A stretch of DNA of 25,698 bases from CAZNYG01 sp964577205. Its GTDB lineage: Bacteria; Elusimicrobiota; Endomicrobiia; Endomicrobiales; CAIRNS01. A model generated the notes under the pieces. It did not search any database. It was given only the letters and a program-made list of their open reading frames with translations, and was not told where the DNA came from. A program made the translations under genes and the position numbers. The stretch is from assembly GCA_964577205.1 (NCBI GenBank), contig CAZNYG010000030.1, positions 1 through 25,698 of the forward strand. Reading direction: 5' to 3'. Positions 8,301 to 15,188 of this stretch are shown piece by piece (position 1 is the stretch's first letter; each line of letters starts with the position of its first letter).

Positions 8301-9498
8301 GGGCGGCAAAGGACTGAAGGTACGGAAGGAAACTGAGCAGGAAGGTGATCTCTTTTTCACAGCGGCCGTTCGCAAGGCGTGACGAAAGCTCGGCGCGCAG
8401 CATTTTTTCTTCACGGATAAGAAGAACGGGATTGATCTTCCCGCTCAGCCGTTTACAGGCAAGGAACCGTGCCAGGGCCGGGAAACGTGCGTCAATGTTC
8501 AGGTTATGCCGTGGAGAGAGCTGAGAAAGGGCGTCACAAAGCCGGTCAGCATCAGAAAAGTTTTCCGTCTCGCGCGCCAGGGACGCGTACGTATTGTATG
8601 GAAGCGTCGACCTCAACAGCGCGGCGCACCGTTCAAGCTCTGCGGAAATACGGTGGTGATCAAGCCTTTTCTGCTGATCGATCGACATCAGATAAGAGCT
8701 GATGTTCCGGTATGCCCCGACGGAGATCCCTGATCTCCCTGCCTGTTTAACAAGGAAGGCAAGATATTTGCGCGGGGGGGTTTTGCCCGCGGCATGATCA
8801 GAAGCATTCTTTAAAAGCCTTTTCTGGCGGCTGTTGCAGTATTTCTCCCCAGCCTGCCCGGCCGCGAGGGTTATGGTGTCGACCGCGCGCGCGATATCCG
8901 CTCCCGTGCCCGGATCAAGGAGCGTGTTCAACCGCCGGAAGTTGGCAAGGTAAAGTTCCCTGTCTTCCAGGGGGCGGATAATGGACGGCCGCCCCGAAAC
9001 GATCGAATAGTATTCCGCCCCGGTCAGCGTGCCGTCATCCACAAGTGATTCGACAAGAGAGTTCCGAAGTTTTTCGTCGCTGATGCGCGACAGCCAGGAA
9101 GTATCGACGGGAGCGAAGGCGCCCTCGAGATAAACGTCTTTTATATGGCAGGAGTTATCCAGCAGGGAGAGGAGTTTACTGGTTTTTCGCTGAACTTCCG
9201 GGTGGCAGTGCAGATCCTGAATGGCTATGACTACCTGTTCGCTGCCGAAAAAACGCGCGTCCGTAATTTGCCCGAGCTCCCGGGGTATGCGGCTGCCTTC
9301 AAACAATTGAGAGGCACGGACATTTTCACGGTGGTTTTCAAGGGTAAGAGCGACAGCCTGGCCGTAAACGAAAGAAAGGAGATAGCAGTTCGCTACGATG
9401 ATCGCCGCCGCCTTGATAACGGGGAAAGAGATCAGAATGCGGCATATCGAGTGCAAACACCTCTGGAATACATGGTTGATAGTCGCGGCTGCTTCCAT
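2317..9498 (-). CDS. Giant (2,393-residue) membrane-anchored protein with an N-terminal Tiki/ChaN-like domain; function unknown
   Basis: One uninterrupted frame. I prefer the ATG at 9498 to a GTG at 9549, because the extra 17 residues contain the TATAAT-like box (9514-9509). Residues about 25-50 form a hydrophobic export or anchor segment ending FVYGQAVA. Residues about 90-505 carry IQDLHCHPEVQ (93-103), VYLEGA (Glu125) and VVAGGFHTEGL (492-502). This QxxH...E...GxxH spacing recalls the TraB/ChaN/EreA (Tiki) superfamily, an inference from motif pattern only. Three further hydrophobic clusters lie at about 640-705, 1225-1265 and 1548-1610, dividing the chain into four large soluble blocks. The segments after 705 look mostly helical and weakly HEAT-like. 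The last 780 residues contain strand-helix stretches (for example near GFDGICYTV) that I cannot assign. No catalytic role can be claimed. It lies downstream of an ABC transporter and TPR gene on the same strand. Confidence 0.85.
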   Translation of the reverse strand: MEAAATINHVFQRCLHSICRILISFPVIKAAAIIVANCYLLSFVYGQAVALTLENHRENVRASQLFEGSRIPRELGQITDARFFGSEQVVIAIQDLHCHPEVQRKTSKLLSLLDNSCHIKDVYLEGAFAPVDTSWLSRISDEKLRNSLVESLVDDGTLTGAEYYSIVSGRPSIIRPLEDRELYLANFRRLNTLLDPGTGADIARAVDTITLAAGQAGEKYCNSRQKRLLKNASDHAAGKTPPRKYLAFLVKQAGRSGISVGAYRNISSYLMSIDQQKRLDHHRISAELERCAALLRSTLPYNTYASLARETENFSDADRLCDALSQLSPRHNLNIDARFPALARFLACKRLSGKINPVLLIREEKMLRAELSSRLANGRCEKEITFLLSFLPYLQSFAARKITADDYAFFMENYGRFRRLYAKYADIKLLTLLDPYYALLSEFHSVNVRRNDGFVKAMLGNTVNTRPGTALPFVDQGAQAFDSIKAGAEVKVVVAGGFHTEGLSRLLNERRISYVVITPNITRDTRSADEIYSRLSREQGAFLFNAMKNPPVSLIPQEQLECIARGICKLELQKGMSMEEIIASVNRVFNENGSLSRLTAIDPEGGRLTFSDSDGKASHFTMADGWQDGGTGKGRSDNAVATAAAGILFLGVAVLFLGLAEFSVFNVPLAAMISPFLDHVSSLYTSGSILPGSSAALGSLPFLFIFGIIDYRELEKNNPELARILSILKEDPLTAIDMLGKMRDDDALRILHDLGRTYMAMPHSVMNQALDLAYYYHHARVSARAEALENTHIGKFYQFLDGQLKDDHDCWRNGRLEAAYHEQDAATRRSLIVSCFVVDDTSVPEKMILDAVLAAAVLDEDAAIRSLAVERANVCIADAARYGVPTDDNSPLIAALEKRADISGISSPDGYDAITALVMMRKASVAGGVIERQLEKDPALKDNSIVRHLLKNLAADPENGGFPEIGFDRAFEHLKVQKDSYFRGLSMVEQMTGAVTFLARYLEPGIPDDKLNECYELLSLFGKPDKELPLRRAVDKAVIRISSISPERAVVVKKRPLYGEPGDYTAVKTRMRQIEAADTWTLFEQAEYVDCFSILSRAPGGLEDLGYSLYIPVPAAVRALKRPRGRPSVERLDLENLRAEMHLIRLMRQYSFLERYPSDENRRDEFSMMLEALKEREFLPYMPEVKGLLERMRGSGPDGIRGDINKALSSIDDNGAGSRHESGNASLYGIAVMTAAVVIPVAFSDYIIPLAILSVFSLGLYFVVFSPAVKERINNRVLKQKHGIFYAKMRAGARDNTVPLMFFKNGFVGIDGKKLAAYLKDSSNETFVLTPDVSNVRARKVLDQNGDDRRRYIFEAFLALEKCSMSRDEWIGMCGGMLDSRDPVVVAMAVHKLGELGEVRGFGPLMSEERLNRLEEKHRSLVPVEVYYQLQNNNAVSDNVPADIVSQGLVIESPLTYGYSMEAADDFAVLSFLSIDFMKAIMALSKDPKNKVLRRNAKSALAKMRMFSNEHGNENELAWYLNSIQRKTGTLITVHACGRTSIIFRDRAKGVASAAGIGVMTAFTAALAGFAAMVPAFIGNTSAVMTTGQLAWGAGLVLAMFIALSAFSPADAMPGTVGRTATEKRTDPLVPVAARYLKGASAIIIAGEERDFLEDRDTIGRIEGMRGDNVPVVPIVKGNGKTGIFVGRIGVQVNQEVRECVIYLKRGEVNYLALHDTGMILGESRAASAYDDREIFCAAAQKAVEELYYNGPLRDTLSEAGMPVDLRKPYILELDGSSYDANPRLSMDMDPDSAEVFAHAAVIMDKTDGREVPGIPENRSDMYKAFGQALRDTARTGVTRGLEMVAAVPVSAMMTRDDSGIAQLNNISRFVENDLEMYGTDTVLLTGLVDPSSPFACRPALVNVEGQKAVTVSDDGFVSDDELVKAKNDALKGRFENDPAFRKYRDDQDHWLSRFGGNAVIQFLAYRELCAQIGRVHRGEKEILFEMRVDGGNVGQTAEAVRGWFSCGFDGICYTVNTAVTEEQALMLREAVPAGRSAYALAGKDIDSEPLRKAGFTVTVAEIGFGDVREKAGGVKIAGAIREYVRRLQGITVLLINTDLFHGEKIQWVIEPAEGQGRRYRVPVKGNVIAATSREIREALNAANPVTFLAKTPESVFHRGFDTGYALNGYLPEALVIEMVRLLDVPGDAALRDIAASAQKYRQHPSVVSFLNAFEDIDTRYSDENRGLARHELTGFMEGAAKRTLSTLYASAVRRVPVTKGDRETLETMLYAAAYSGLTIDKMRDMWNNGIDLTGQGRNDFIDAVREINVMADMSGTQRAAAGKQLDNILNIVRKNGMSLFSGRVDGQGSTAAIAKTIYAMDLLNARREIIAVDEFRTMINNIRSVRELFAAA

Positions 9499-9663
9499 AT
9501 CAATCTCAATTATAGTATAAATGAAAGGAGTTCGGCCGGCGAATGGCACAAAAAGGAATTACTAACTGGTGTTACGCAAGATTTCCAATACTATCACCTT
9601 TGACGCCATGGAACACTCAATAGCAGCCAAGGTATCGTGCGTAAGACTACTAATAGCGGCACA

Positions 9664-10497
9664 TCAGCCGGCGATACCGAGAGCTTTTTGTAATTCGCCG
9701 ATCTTTTCTTCGGATCTCAGGCGGTACATGGGATCGCCGGAGTCATGGATCGCGAGCCAGAGCTTAAGGGCCGCCGGGAAGTTGCCCTGTTTCTGGTAGA
9801 GGCTGGCAAGGACCGATTTGACAAGGTTGGGGGCTCCGGGCTGTTCGGCGGCTGTCGCCAGAAGGGCGGTCATCTCGTCATGCCGGCCTTCGTTCCTGTA
9901 GATTATCGCGCTCAGGTAGAGATGCAGCTGCCAGTAGGGCTGGGATGGGTCTCGAGTGATCGAGGGCCGATACTTCTCCATTGTTTCTATGCCGCGGCGG
10001 AGGAGCGATTGAGCTTCTTCCGGACGGTTCAGGTTCCATGCCAGCGCTCCTGCGCTGAAAAGATAGGCATATTGAAAAAAAGGATCCAGATTTACCACGC
10101 GGCGGGCGTATGAATACAGCTTCGGATAGACGCCGCCCTCAGTATGCGAATGATAATGCCCTTCACTCGTACACCCATCCTTTTTGCATACTTCTTTTTC
10201 CACGCCCATCCCGAAAAGATACTTCGTCATATCCCATTCGAGCCGGAACGTTGTATCACGATCCAGCGGCTTTTCCGGAGCGCCGTAATACTGTAGCAGT
10301 TGTATCCATGCGATGTCCGCGCCGGCGCGGCGGATACCCGCCATAACCGTCGAAAGATCCGTCATCGTATGATCTGGCAGCGGCGAGAGAGCGGCTGAAG
10401 GAAAGGGGTACGTGTAGGAACGCTGGAGAAAGCCGATGGAAACGGCGGTTAAAGCGGCGGCGATGAAAAAGAAAGAAAGACGGCGAAAAGTGTTCAT
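9664..10497 (-). CDS. Membrane-anchored TPR protein with a Cys/His-rich loop
   Basis: A 277-residue protein. I chose the ATG at 10497; the open frame extends to 10584, but that extension reads through two intergenic repeats. Residues about 7-25 (LSFFFIAAALTAVSIGFLQ) form an N-terminal membrane anchor or signal. The motif GIRRAGADIAWIQLLQYYG (about 54-72) follows, then helical TPR-like units from about 125 to the end (RVVNLDPFFQYAYLFSAG, NRPEEAQSLLRRGIETMEK, QKQGNFPAALKLWLAI). Residues 104-118 carry Cys104, Cys109, His114, His116 and His118, a possible metal site. It probably acts as an extracytoplasmic scaffold. It sits downstream of the ABC-2 permease and ATPase genes on the same strand and may be cotranscribed, but no function in transport is proven. 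Confidence 0.8.
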   Translation of the reverse strand: MNTFRRLSFFFIAAALTAVSIGFLQRSYTYPFPSAALSPLPDHTMTDLSTVMAGIRRAGADIAWIQLLQYYGAPEKPLDRDTTFRLEWDMTKYLFGMGVEKEVCKKDGCTSEGHYHSHTEGGVYPKLYSYARRVVNLDPFFQYAYLFSAGALAWNLNRPEEAQSLLRRGIETMEKYRPSITRDPSQPYWQLHLYLSAIIYRNEGRHDEMTALLATAAEQPGAPNLVKSVLASLYQKQGNFPAALKLWLAIHDSGDPMYRLRSEEKIGELQKALGIAG

Positions 10498-10513
10498 AGA
10501 TAGAAATTGATGG

Positions 10514-10542
10514 ATCCCCGATAGACAGAAACCTTCGGGGAT
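10514..10542. repeat. Extragenic palindrome (ATCCCCGA / TCGGGGAT)
   Basis: 8-bp perfect arms at 10514-10521 and 10535-10542 around a 13-nt loop, just upstream of the TPR gene start. It resembles the widespread GATCCCCG...CGGGGATGAC type of intergenic repeat seen in many environmental bacterial genomes. Confidence 0.65.
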
Positions 10543-10565
10543 GACAGGCGCGTGCGTAACATCAG

Positions 10566-10600
10566 CAATTAACTGATGAACCAATGAACAAATGAACGCC
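10566..10600 (-). repeat. Octamer repeat element (copy A)
   Basis: Read on the minus strand: GGC followed by GTTCATTT, GTTCATTG, GTTCATCA and GTTAATTG. Four tandem 8-mers with the pattern GTTC plus four variable bases lie between the permease and the TPR gene. They fall inside the N-terminal over-extension of the TPR reading frame and help place the true start downstream. Confidence 0.7.
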
Positions 10601-10623
10601 TTTAGTCTCTTTGCACTGTCTCA

Positions 10624-11388
10624 TTAGAATTCCCGGCGGTGGAAAAGCCACAGGGCTGACGCGAGGCAGGCGGCGCTGTAGAAAAAACCGTAGAGTGCCG
10701 CGGAAACCACCCAGGCATTTGATATCGAAGGAAGGCCCCAGAAATCGCGAATATTGAAGTACTGCATGTTGGGAAGAAGATAATAAACGGAAAGCGCCGT
10801 CATTTTGGCAATGATCCCGTGAGCTTTTTCTCCAAGGAAACGTATTTCCTCGCTGAAGTGGCCGAGGATCCAGAAAAATACGGTAAAGCTGACGGAAGAG
10901 ACCGCCGACGTTGAGAAAAGCGAAAAGAAGAGCGCCAGAGCTCCGATCACCGTGATCTTTTCCGCCGAGAACAGCAATGCAAGGATGTACCGCGGTTCAA
11001 ATATCCATCCCTGAAAGAACATTATGCCGACATGCAGCGCCGCCATGATAAGCATGCCGCTGTACACCGCACCCAGCAGCCCGAGGTAACGCCCTACTAA
11101 ATAAACGCCGCGCGGGACCGGACGGATAAGGATGAGATATATCGTCTTGGATTCCATTTCCTCAAGCGCGAGGGTTACCGCGGCGAAGCCGGCGGTTATC
11201 AGCGCGAGGAATTCTATGGCGCCGAGGCCGACATCCAGAAGCACCCGCCGCGACTGTTCCCCTCCGAGCGCTGAAAGAAGTAAAGCAGTGGCGACCAGGA
11301 CGATACCGAAAAGAATGATAACGTAGAATATCTTGTTGCGTATATTCTCAAGGTAGGTGTAATAGGCGATGGATAAGATCTTTTTCAT
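10624..11388 (-). CDS. ABC-2 type transporter permease
   Basis: A 254-residue integral membrane protein. The start is the ATG at 11388 (MKKILSIAYYTYLENIRNK); the frame extends to 11463 only by reading through an octamer repeat. About six hydrophobic segments are visible, beginning with FYVIILFGIVLVATALLLSA and including IEFLALITAGFAAVTLAL, a segment near YSGMLIMAALHVGIMFF, and a C-terminal one (ALYGFFYSAACLASALWLF). The cytoplasmic stretch EEMESKTIYLILIRPVPRG is typical of ABC-2 permeases that export lipids, polysaccharides or peptides. The ATPase gene lies directly upstream on the same strand, so the two should form one transporter. The substrate is unknown. Confidence 0.88.
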   Translation of the reverse strand: MKKILSIAYYTYLENIRNKIFYVIILFGIVLVATALLLSALGGEQSRRVLLDVGLGAIEFLALITAGFAAVTLALEEMESKTIYLILIRPVPRGVYLVGRYLGLLGAVYSGMLIMAALHVGIMFFQGWIFEPRYILALLFSAEKITVIGALALFFSLFSTSAVSSVSFTVFFWILGHFSEEIRFLGEKAHGIIAKMTALSVYYLLPNMQYFNIRDFWGLPSISNAWVVSAALYGFFYSAACLASALWLFHRREF

Positions 11389-11400
11389 AAATTTTAAAGG

Positions 11401-11437
11401 GCGTTCTTGTGTTCCCGTGTTCGTGTGTTCCTGAGCG
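11401..11437 (+). repeat. Octamer repeat element (copy B)
   Basis: GGGC followed by four tandem 8-mers: GTTCTTGT (11403), GTTCCCGT (11411), GTTCGTGT (11419) and GTTCCTGA (11427). It lies in the gap between the ATPase and permease genes, 13 bp upstream of the permease start codon. Confidence 0.75.
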
Positions 11438-11506
11438 ATAAGATGACGATATTTTCCCCTCATCCCGGTCTTCTCCCCGGAGGGTAGAAGGAGATGCCGC
11501 GTGCTT

Positions 11507-12262
11507 TCAGTATTTCAGCCTTCCCATTTCGGAGTGGTCTTTGACATCTTCGACGAAGATGCGTTCCAGTTCTCCCGGGGCACCGCTCCAGTCCTTCTGT
11601 TCCAGCACACGCAGCAGTTTTCCCTGGCCCAGTATCGCGGCCCGGTCGCAGATGCGTTCCACTTCGGAGATCATGTGGGATGAGAAGAATACCGTTTTCC
11701 CCGCTTCTTTCAGGCGGAGTATCAACGAACGCATTTCCCGGATCGCCAGCGGGTCCAGCCCGCTGATCGGTTCATCATAAATCAGTATATCCGGTTCATG
11801 CAGGAGGCTTTGCGCAATACCTACGCGCTGAAGCATCCCTTTGGAGAACTCGGCGAGTTTTTTTCCCCTCCACCCGGCAAGGCCTACGGTTTCGAGGATA
11901 GCGTCCGCGCGCGCGCCGGGATCAGCTATGCCGGACAATCGTCCGTACATCATCAATATTTCCCGCGCGGTCAGATAACGGTAAAAATACGGCACTTCGG
12001 GCAGGTATCCTATATGACTGAGCACTTCATTCGAGGGGACAGGCCTGCCCATGATCGTTATGGCGCCCGACGTGGGGCGAAGCAACCCGAGCAGCAGCTT
12101 TATCGTGGTGGTTTTTCCGGAACCGTTCAAGCCGATCAGTCCGAAGATCTCCCCCGGCGCGATCGAAAATGAAACGTTTTCAACGCCAACGGATGTCGAT
12201 ACTCTGCCGAGGTGTTGACGGCGGTATATTTTAGTAAGGGAGGAGACTTCTATGGCATTCAT
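11507..12262 (-). CDS. ABC transporter ATP-binding protein (ABC-2 partner)
   Basis: A 251-residue nucleotide-binding subunit that powers the adjacent permease. Motifs in order: Walker A GLNGSGKT (44-51), the Q-loop region as GYLPEVPYF (85-93, Glu in place of Gln as is common in ABC-2 exporters), signature FSKGMLQR (139-146), Walker B ILIYDEP (159-165) with the D-loop SGLD, and the H-loop His196 in FFSSHM. Length and order are normal for the class. The 118-bp gap to the permease start contains an octamer repeat, but both genes share strand and order, so cotranscription is likely. serA lies 139 bp upstream across a palindromic element, so the ABC genes may have a separate promoter. Confidence 0.95.
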   Translation of the reverse strand: MNAIEVSSLTKIYRRQHLGRVSTSVGVENVSFSIAPGEIFGLIGLNGSGKTTTIKLLLGLLRPTSGAITIMGRPVPSNEVLSHIGYLPEVPYFYRYLTAREILMMYGRLSGIADPGARADAILETVGLAGWRGKKLAEFSKGMLQRVGIAQSLLHEPDILIYDEPISGLDPLAIREMRSLILRLKEAGKTVFFSSHMISEVERICDRAAILGQGKLLRVLEQKDWSGAPGELERIFVEDVKDHSEMGRLKY

Positions 12263-12271
12263 GAGGAAGGG

Positions 12272-12359
12272 CCCTCACCCCGGCCCGCTTCCAAAAGAAG
12301 AGGGAATGAAACAGGGAACTCATTCCTTCTTCCTTTAAGGGAGAAGGCCAGGATGAGGG
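12272..12359. repeat. Imperfect 88-bp inverted-repeat element (MITE-like)
   Basis: The ends CCCTCACCCCGGCC (12272-12285) and GGCCAGGATGAGGG (12346-12359) pair with two mismatches. The inner parts (CTTCCAAAAGAAG and the facing CTTCTTCCTTTAAGGGAG) extend the pairing. The element occupies most of the gap between serA and the ABC ATPase. It resembles the dispersed CCCTCACCC...GGGTGAGGG extragenic palindromes found in many bacteria. No transposase is nearby. Confidence 0.7.
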
Positions 12360-12400
12360 ACGTATACAATTCACTGCCGGCACAATTTGGCAAACTAAAC

Positions 12401-13981
12401 TCACAATTCGACGTATTTTACCTTAGTGACGCCGGAGATCTTGCGTATCTGGTCCTGCATCTCTTTGGCGATACAAGTGTCGATGCTGATAAGCGTCACG
12501 GCTTCGCCGCCCGCTTCCTTGCGCGCCACCTGCATGTTCGCGATATTGATGTTGTTTTTCCCAAGGAACTGGCCCAGCTGGCCGATCACGCCCGGACGGT
12601 CGTCGTTACGCACGACCAGCATGCATCCGGCGGGATTGATATCCGTCATGAGGCCGTTGTATTTGACTATACGGCCGCTCTTGTGGCCGAAAAGAGCTCC
12701 GGCGATCGGCAGATCGCCTTTTTCGGTAAGGACTTTTGCTTCCAGCAGGGCCGCGTAATCTTCCGCCTCGTCGATCTTGATCTCTTTTATCTTGATCCCC
12801 CGTTCCTTGGCAAGATGGGGAGCGTTTACGAAATTGACCTTGATATCGAGGATATGGCTCAGAAGACCCTTGAGATAGGCGACCAGAAGCGGGTTCGTGC
12901 TGACCGAGGAAAGCTGCCCTTTATAGGAAACTTCGACTCCCAGGATGCCGCCTTCGATCACCTGTCCCTGGAACGAACCGATCTTTTCCGCCAGATTGAT
13001 ATACGGTTCCAGCTGCTTGTACGTTTCCCAGTCCACTGTCGGGACGTTGACGGCGTTCCGAATGAGGTTCTTCGTGAAGTAATCTACGACGACGTCGCTC
13101 AATTCCTGCGCGATCTTCACCTGAGCTTCTTCGGTGGATGCGGCGAGATGCGGGGTTACGACCGTGCCCTCGGATTCTATGATGGTCCAGTCGATCGGCG
13201 GCTCCTTGGCGAACACGTCGATGGCGGCGCCTTTCACATGGCCGCCCGCGATCGCTTCCGCGAGGGCTTTTTCATCGATAATGCCGCCGCGCGCGCAGTT
13301 GACGATGCGGACGCCGTCTTTCATTTTCTTCAAGGCTTCGGCGTTGATCATGTTGCGGGTGGTGTCGTTCAGCGGGGAATGGATCGAGATATAGTCGGAC
13401 AGGGCATAGAGTTCGTCAAGCGACTTAAGCACTATGCCGGAGCTCTTGGCGAATGCTTCGCTCGCGAAGGGATCGAAAGCGATGACCGACATGCCGAACG
13501 AGATCATGCGGTGCGCCACCTCGCGGCCGATGCGGCCCAGGCCGATAAGCCCGAGGGTCTTTCCCTGAAGTTCCGTCCCGGTGAACTGTTCGCGTTTCCA
13601 CTCTTTTTTCTTAAGGGAAGCGCAGGCCTGCGGGATATTCCGGGCCAGGGAAAGCATGAGGCCGACGGTGTGCTCAGCGGCGGAAATTGTGTTGCCTCCC
13701 GGCACGTTCGCGACAACGATGCCTTTGGAGGTCGCGGCCGGGATATCGACATTGTCTACGCCTGTGCCGGCGCGGCCGATGAATTTAAGTTTCGCGGCCG
13801 CGGCGATTATATCAGGCGTCACTTTAACTTCCGACCGGATCATGAGGCCGTCATAATCCTTTATCAGCTCTTTAAATTGCTCAGGTGTCGGCTTCGGATG
13901 GATCTCGATCTTGAAGTCAGGGTGCTTTAACAGATTATCCATGCCTTCGGTATTCTTGTAGGTCATCAGTATTCTGAACAT
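12401..13981 (-). CDS. serA: D-3-phosphoglycerate dehydrogenase
   Basis: A 526-residue protein, the length of the long SerA form with an intervening domain plus ACT domain. It oxidises 3-phosphoglycerate with NAD to 3-phosphohydroxypyruvate, opening serine synthesis. Visible: the Rossmann motif GLGRIG (147-152) with Asp170 ending the next strand, and the catalytic triad Arg231 (NCARGG), Glu260 (FAKEPP) and His278 (PHLAAST, where the family usually has HLGAST). The C-terminal ACT domain runs about 450-526 (AGCMLVVRNDDRPGVIGQLG), suggesting serine feedback control. The ATG at 13981 is chosen because a GAGAGG ribosome binding site lies just upstream; an ATG ten codons earlier lacks homology. The aminotransferase gene directly upstream likely supplies the next step. 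Confidence 0.97.
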   Translation of the reverse strand: MFRILMTYKNTEGMDNLLKHPDFKIEIHPKPTPEQFKELIKDYDGLMIRSEVKVTPDIIAAAAKLKFIGRAGTGVDNVDIPAATSKGIVVANVPGGNTISAAEHTVGLMLSLARNIPQACASLKKKEWKREQFTGTELQGKTLGLIGLGRIGREVAHRMISFGMSVIAFDPFASEAFAKSSGIVLKSLDELYALSDYISIHSPLNDTTRNMINAEALKKMKDGVRIVNCARGGIIDEKALAEAIAGGHVKGAAIDVFAKEPPIDWTIIESEGTVVTPHLAASTEEAQVKIAQELSDVVVDYFTKNLIRNAVNVPTVDWETYKQLEPYINLAEKIGSFQGQVIEGGILGVEVSYKGQLSSVSTNPLLVAYLKGLLSHILDIKVNFVNAPHLAKERGIKIKEIKIDEAEDYAALLEAKVLTEKGDLPIAGALFGHKSGRIVKYNGLMTDINPAGCMLVVRNDDRPGVIGQLGQFLGKNNINIANMQVARKEAGGEAVTLISIDTCIAKEMQDQIRKISGVTKVKYVEL

Positions 13982-14030
13982 TGCATTCCTCTCTTCGCAC
14001 TTTCCCTGCACTTTCCCTGCGCTGCCTCTA

Positions 14031-15167
14031 TCATCCGTTCAGGAGTACCTCTTCAGCTGCTGCTACGGCTTTGCCTTTTTCTACTTTGCAGCCGAGACGG
14101 GTCATCACCATCTCAAGGCAGGCGAAACCGACCAGCAGGTCCGCTTTGCCAATGTATCCCATGTGGGCGAAACGGATGATCTTTCCCTTGACCTGGCCCT
14201 GGCCGCCGGCGATGGAAATGCCGTATTCTTCGCGAAGCATCTTGACGATCTTTCCGCCGTCAACACCCGCCGGTACTTTGGCGCTCGTGACCACTTCGCA
14301 GGGATGGTCGCTGAAAAGCTCGAGCCCTAATGCCTTCATTCCCGCGCGGGCGGCTCTAGCAAGGAGGCTCGCTTCTTTCCATACGTTCTCAATGCCCTGC
14401 GCCCTGATCATCTTAATGGATTCCTGCAGAGCGACGCTAAGAGTAATGGCCGGAGTGAACGGCGTTTCTTTCGTCGCAAGCGATTTTTTCATCTTGCGCC
14501 AGTCGAAATAGAACCGGGGAAGCTTTGCTTCTTCGGCCAGTTTCCACGCTTTCGGGCTGACCGACGCGAACGCGAGGCCGGGCGCCAGCATAAGCCCTTT
14601 CTGGGAACCGGAGACGTTCACGTCGACGTTCCAGTCGTCGGTGCGGAACTCCTGGCTGCCCAGGCCGGAGATCGTGTCCACTACGAGTACCGCGGGCGTC
14701 GCCGCGACGATCTTTCCAATGGCCGCTACGTCATTACTGACGCCGGTCGAGGTCTCGGTGAATGTGGTATAGACGGCTTTGACGGCCGGATGCGCCTTAA
14801 GCTGCGCCGCGATATCCGCCGGGTCAATTGCTTTTCCCCATTCAACCGAGATGACATACGGCTTAATGCCATATGCTTCGAGCAGTTTCGCCCACCGGTC
14901 GCCGAAATTCCCGCTGGAAGCGACCAGCGCTTCATCGCCGGGGCTGAGCAGGTTGCAGATGGACGATTCCATGGCTCCGGTGCCGGAAGAGGCCATGATA
15001 AGGACGTCGTTCTTCGTCTGGAAAATATATTTGAGGCCTTCCGCCACGTCGGCGAAGATCGCCGAGAACTCGCCGGTCCGGTGATGCAGGATCGGGAGAG
15101 CTTCCTTGAGCGCGACCTCAGGCGGTATAGGTGTGGGTCCGGGAGTCAAAAGGTAATGTTTTTTCAT
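14031..15167 (-). CDS. Class V aminotransferase (serine-pyruvate/alanine-glyoxylate type; probable phosphoserine aminotransferase)
   Basis: A 378-residue PLP enzyme of the AGT/SPT subgroup. Features: the N-terminal LLTPGPTPIPPEV, SSGTGAME (about 60-67) for PLP phosphate binding, Asp164 in VVDTISGLG, and Lys190 in SGSQKGLM as the Schiff-base lysine. The ATG at 15167 follows a perfect GGAGG at 8-nt spacing; that GGAGG lies inside a spurious TTG-start extension. The gene sits between lon and serA, with 49 bp to serA. The pairing suggests it converts 3-phosphohydroxypyruvate to phosphoserine, as class V enzymes do in some lineages lacking canonical SerC. Serine-glyoxylate or alanine-glyoxylate transamination is the alternative; substrate specificity cannot be read from sequence. 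Confidence 0.9.
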   Translation of the reverse strand: MKKHYLLTPGPTPIPPEVALKEALPILHHRTGEFSAIFADVAEGLKYIFQTKNDVLIMASSGTGAMESSICNLLSPGDEALVASSGNFGDRWAKLLEAYGIKPYVISVEWGKAIDPADIAAQLKAHPAVKAVYTTFTETSTGVSNDVAAIGKIVAATPAVLVVDTISGLGSQEFRTDDWNVDVNVSGSQKGLMLAPGLAFASVSPKAWKLAEEAKLPRFYFDWRKMKKSLATKETPFTPAITLSVALQESIKMIRAQGIENVWKEASLLARAARAGMKALGLELFSDHPCEVVTSAKVPAGVDGGKIVKMLREEYGISIAGGQGQVKGKIIRFAHMGYIGKADLLVGFACLEMVMTRLGCKVEKGKAVAAAEEVLLNG

Positions 15168-15188
15168 TCTAACGTCCTCCAATCGGGA

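Noticed and set aside
12212..13930. A 572-codon plus-strand open frame opposite serA
   Set aside because: It lies antisense to a clear SerA with all catalytic motifs; its translation has no recognisable family and reflects high GC and codon bias.
13990..14025. Small direct repeat (GCACTTTCCCT twice) before serA
   Set aside because: Only two short copies with no structure; likely chance.
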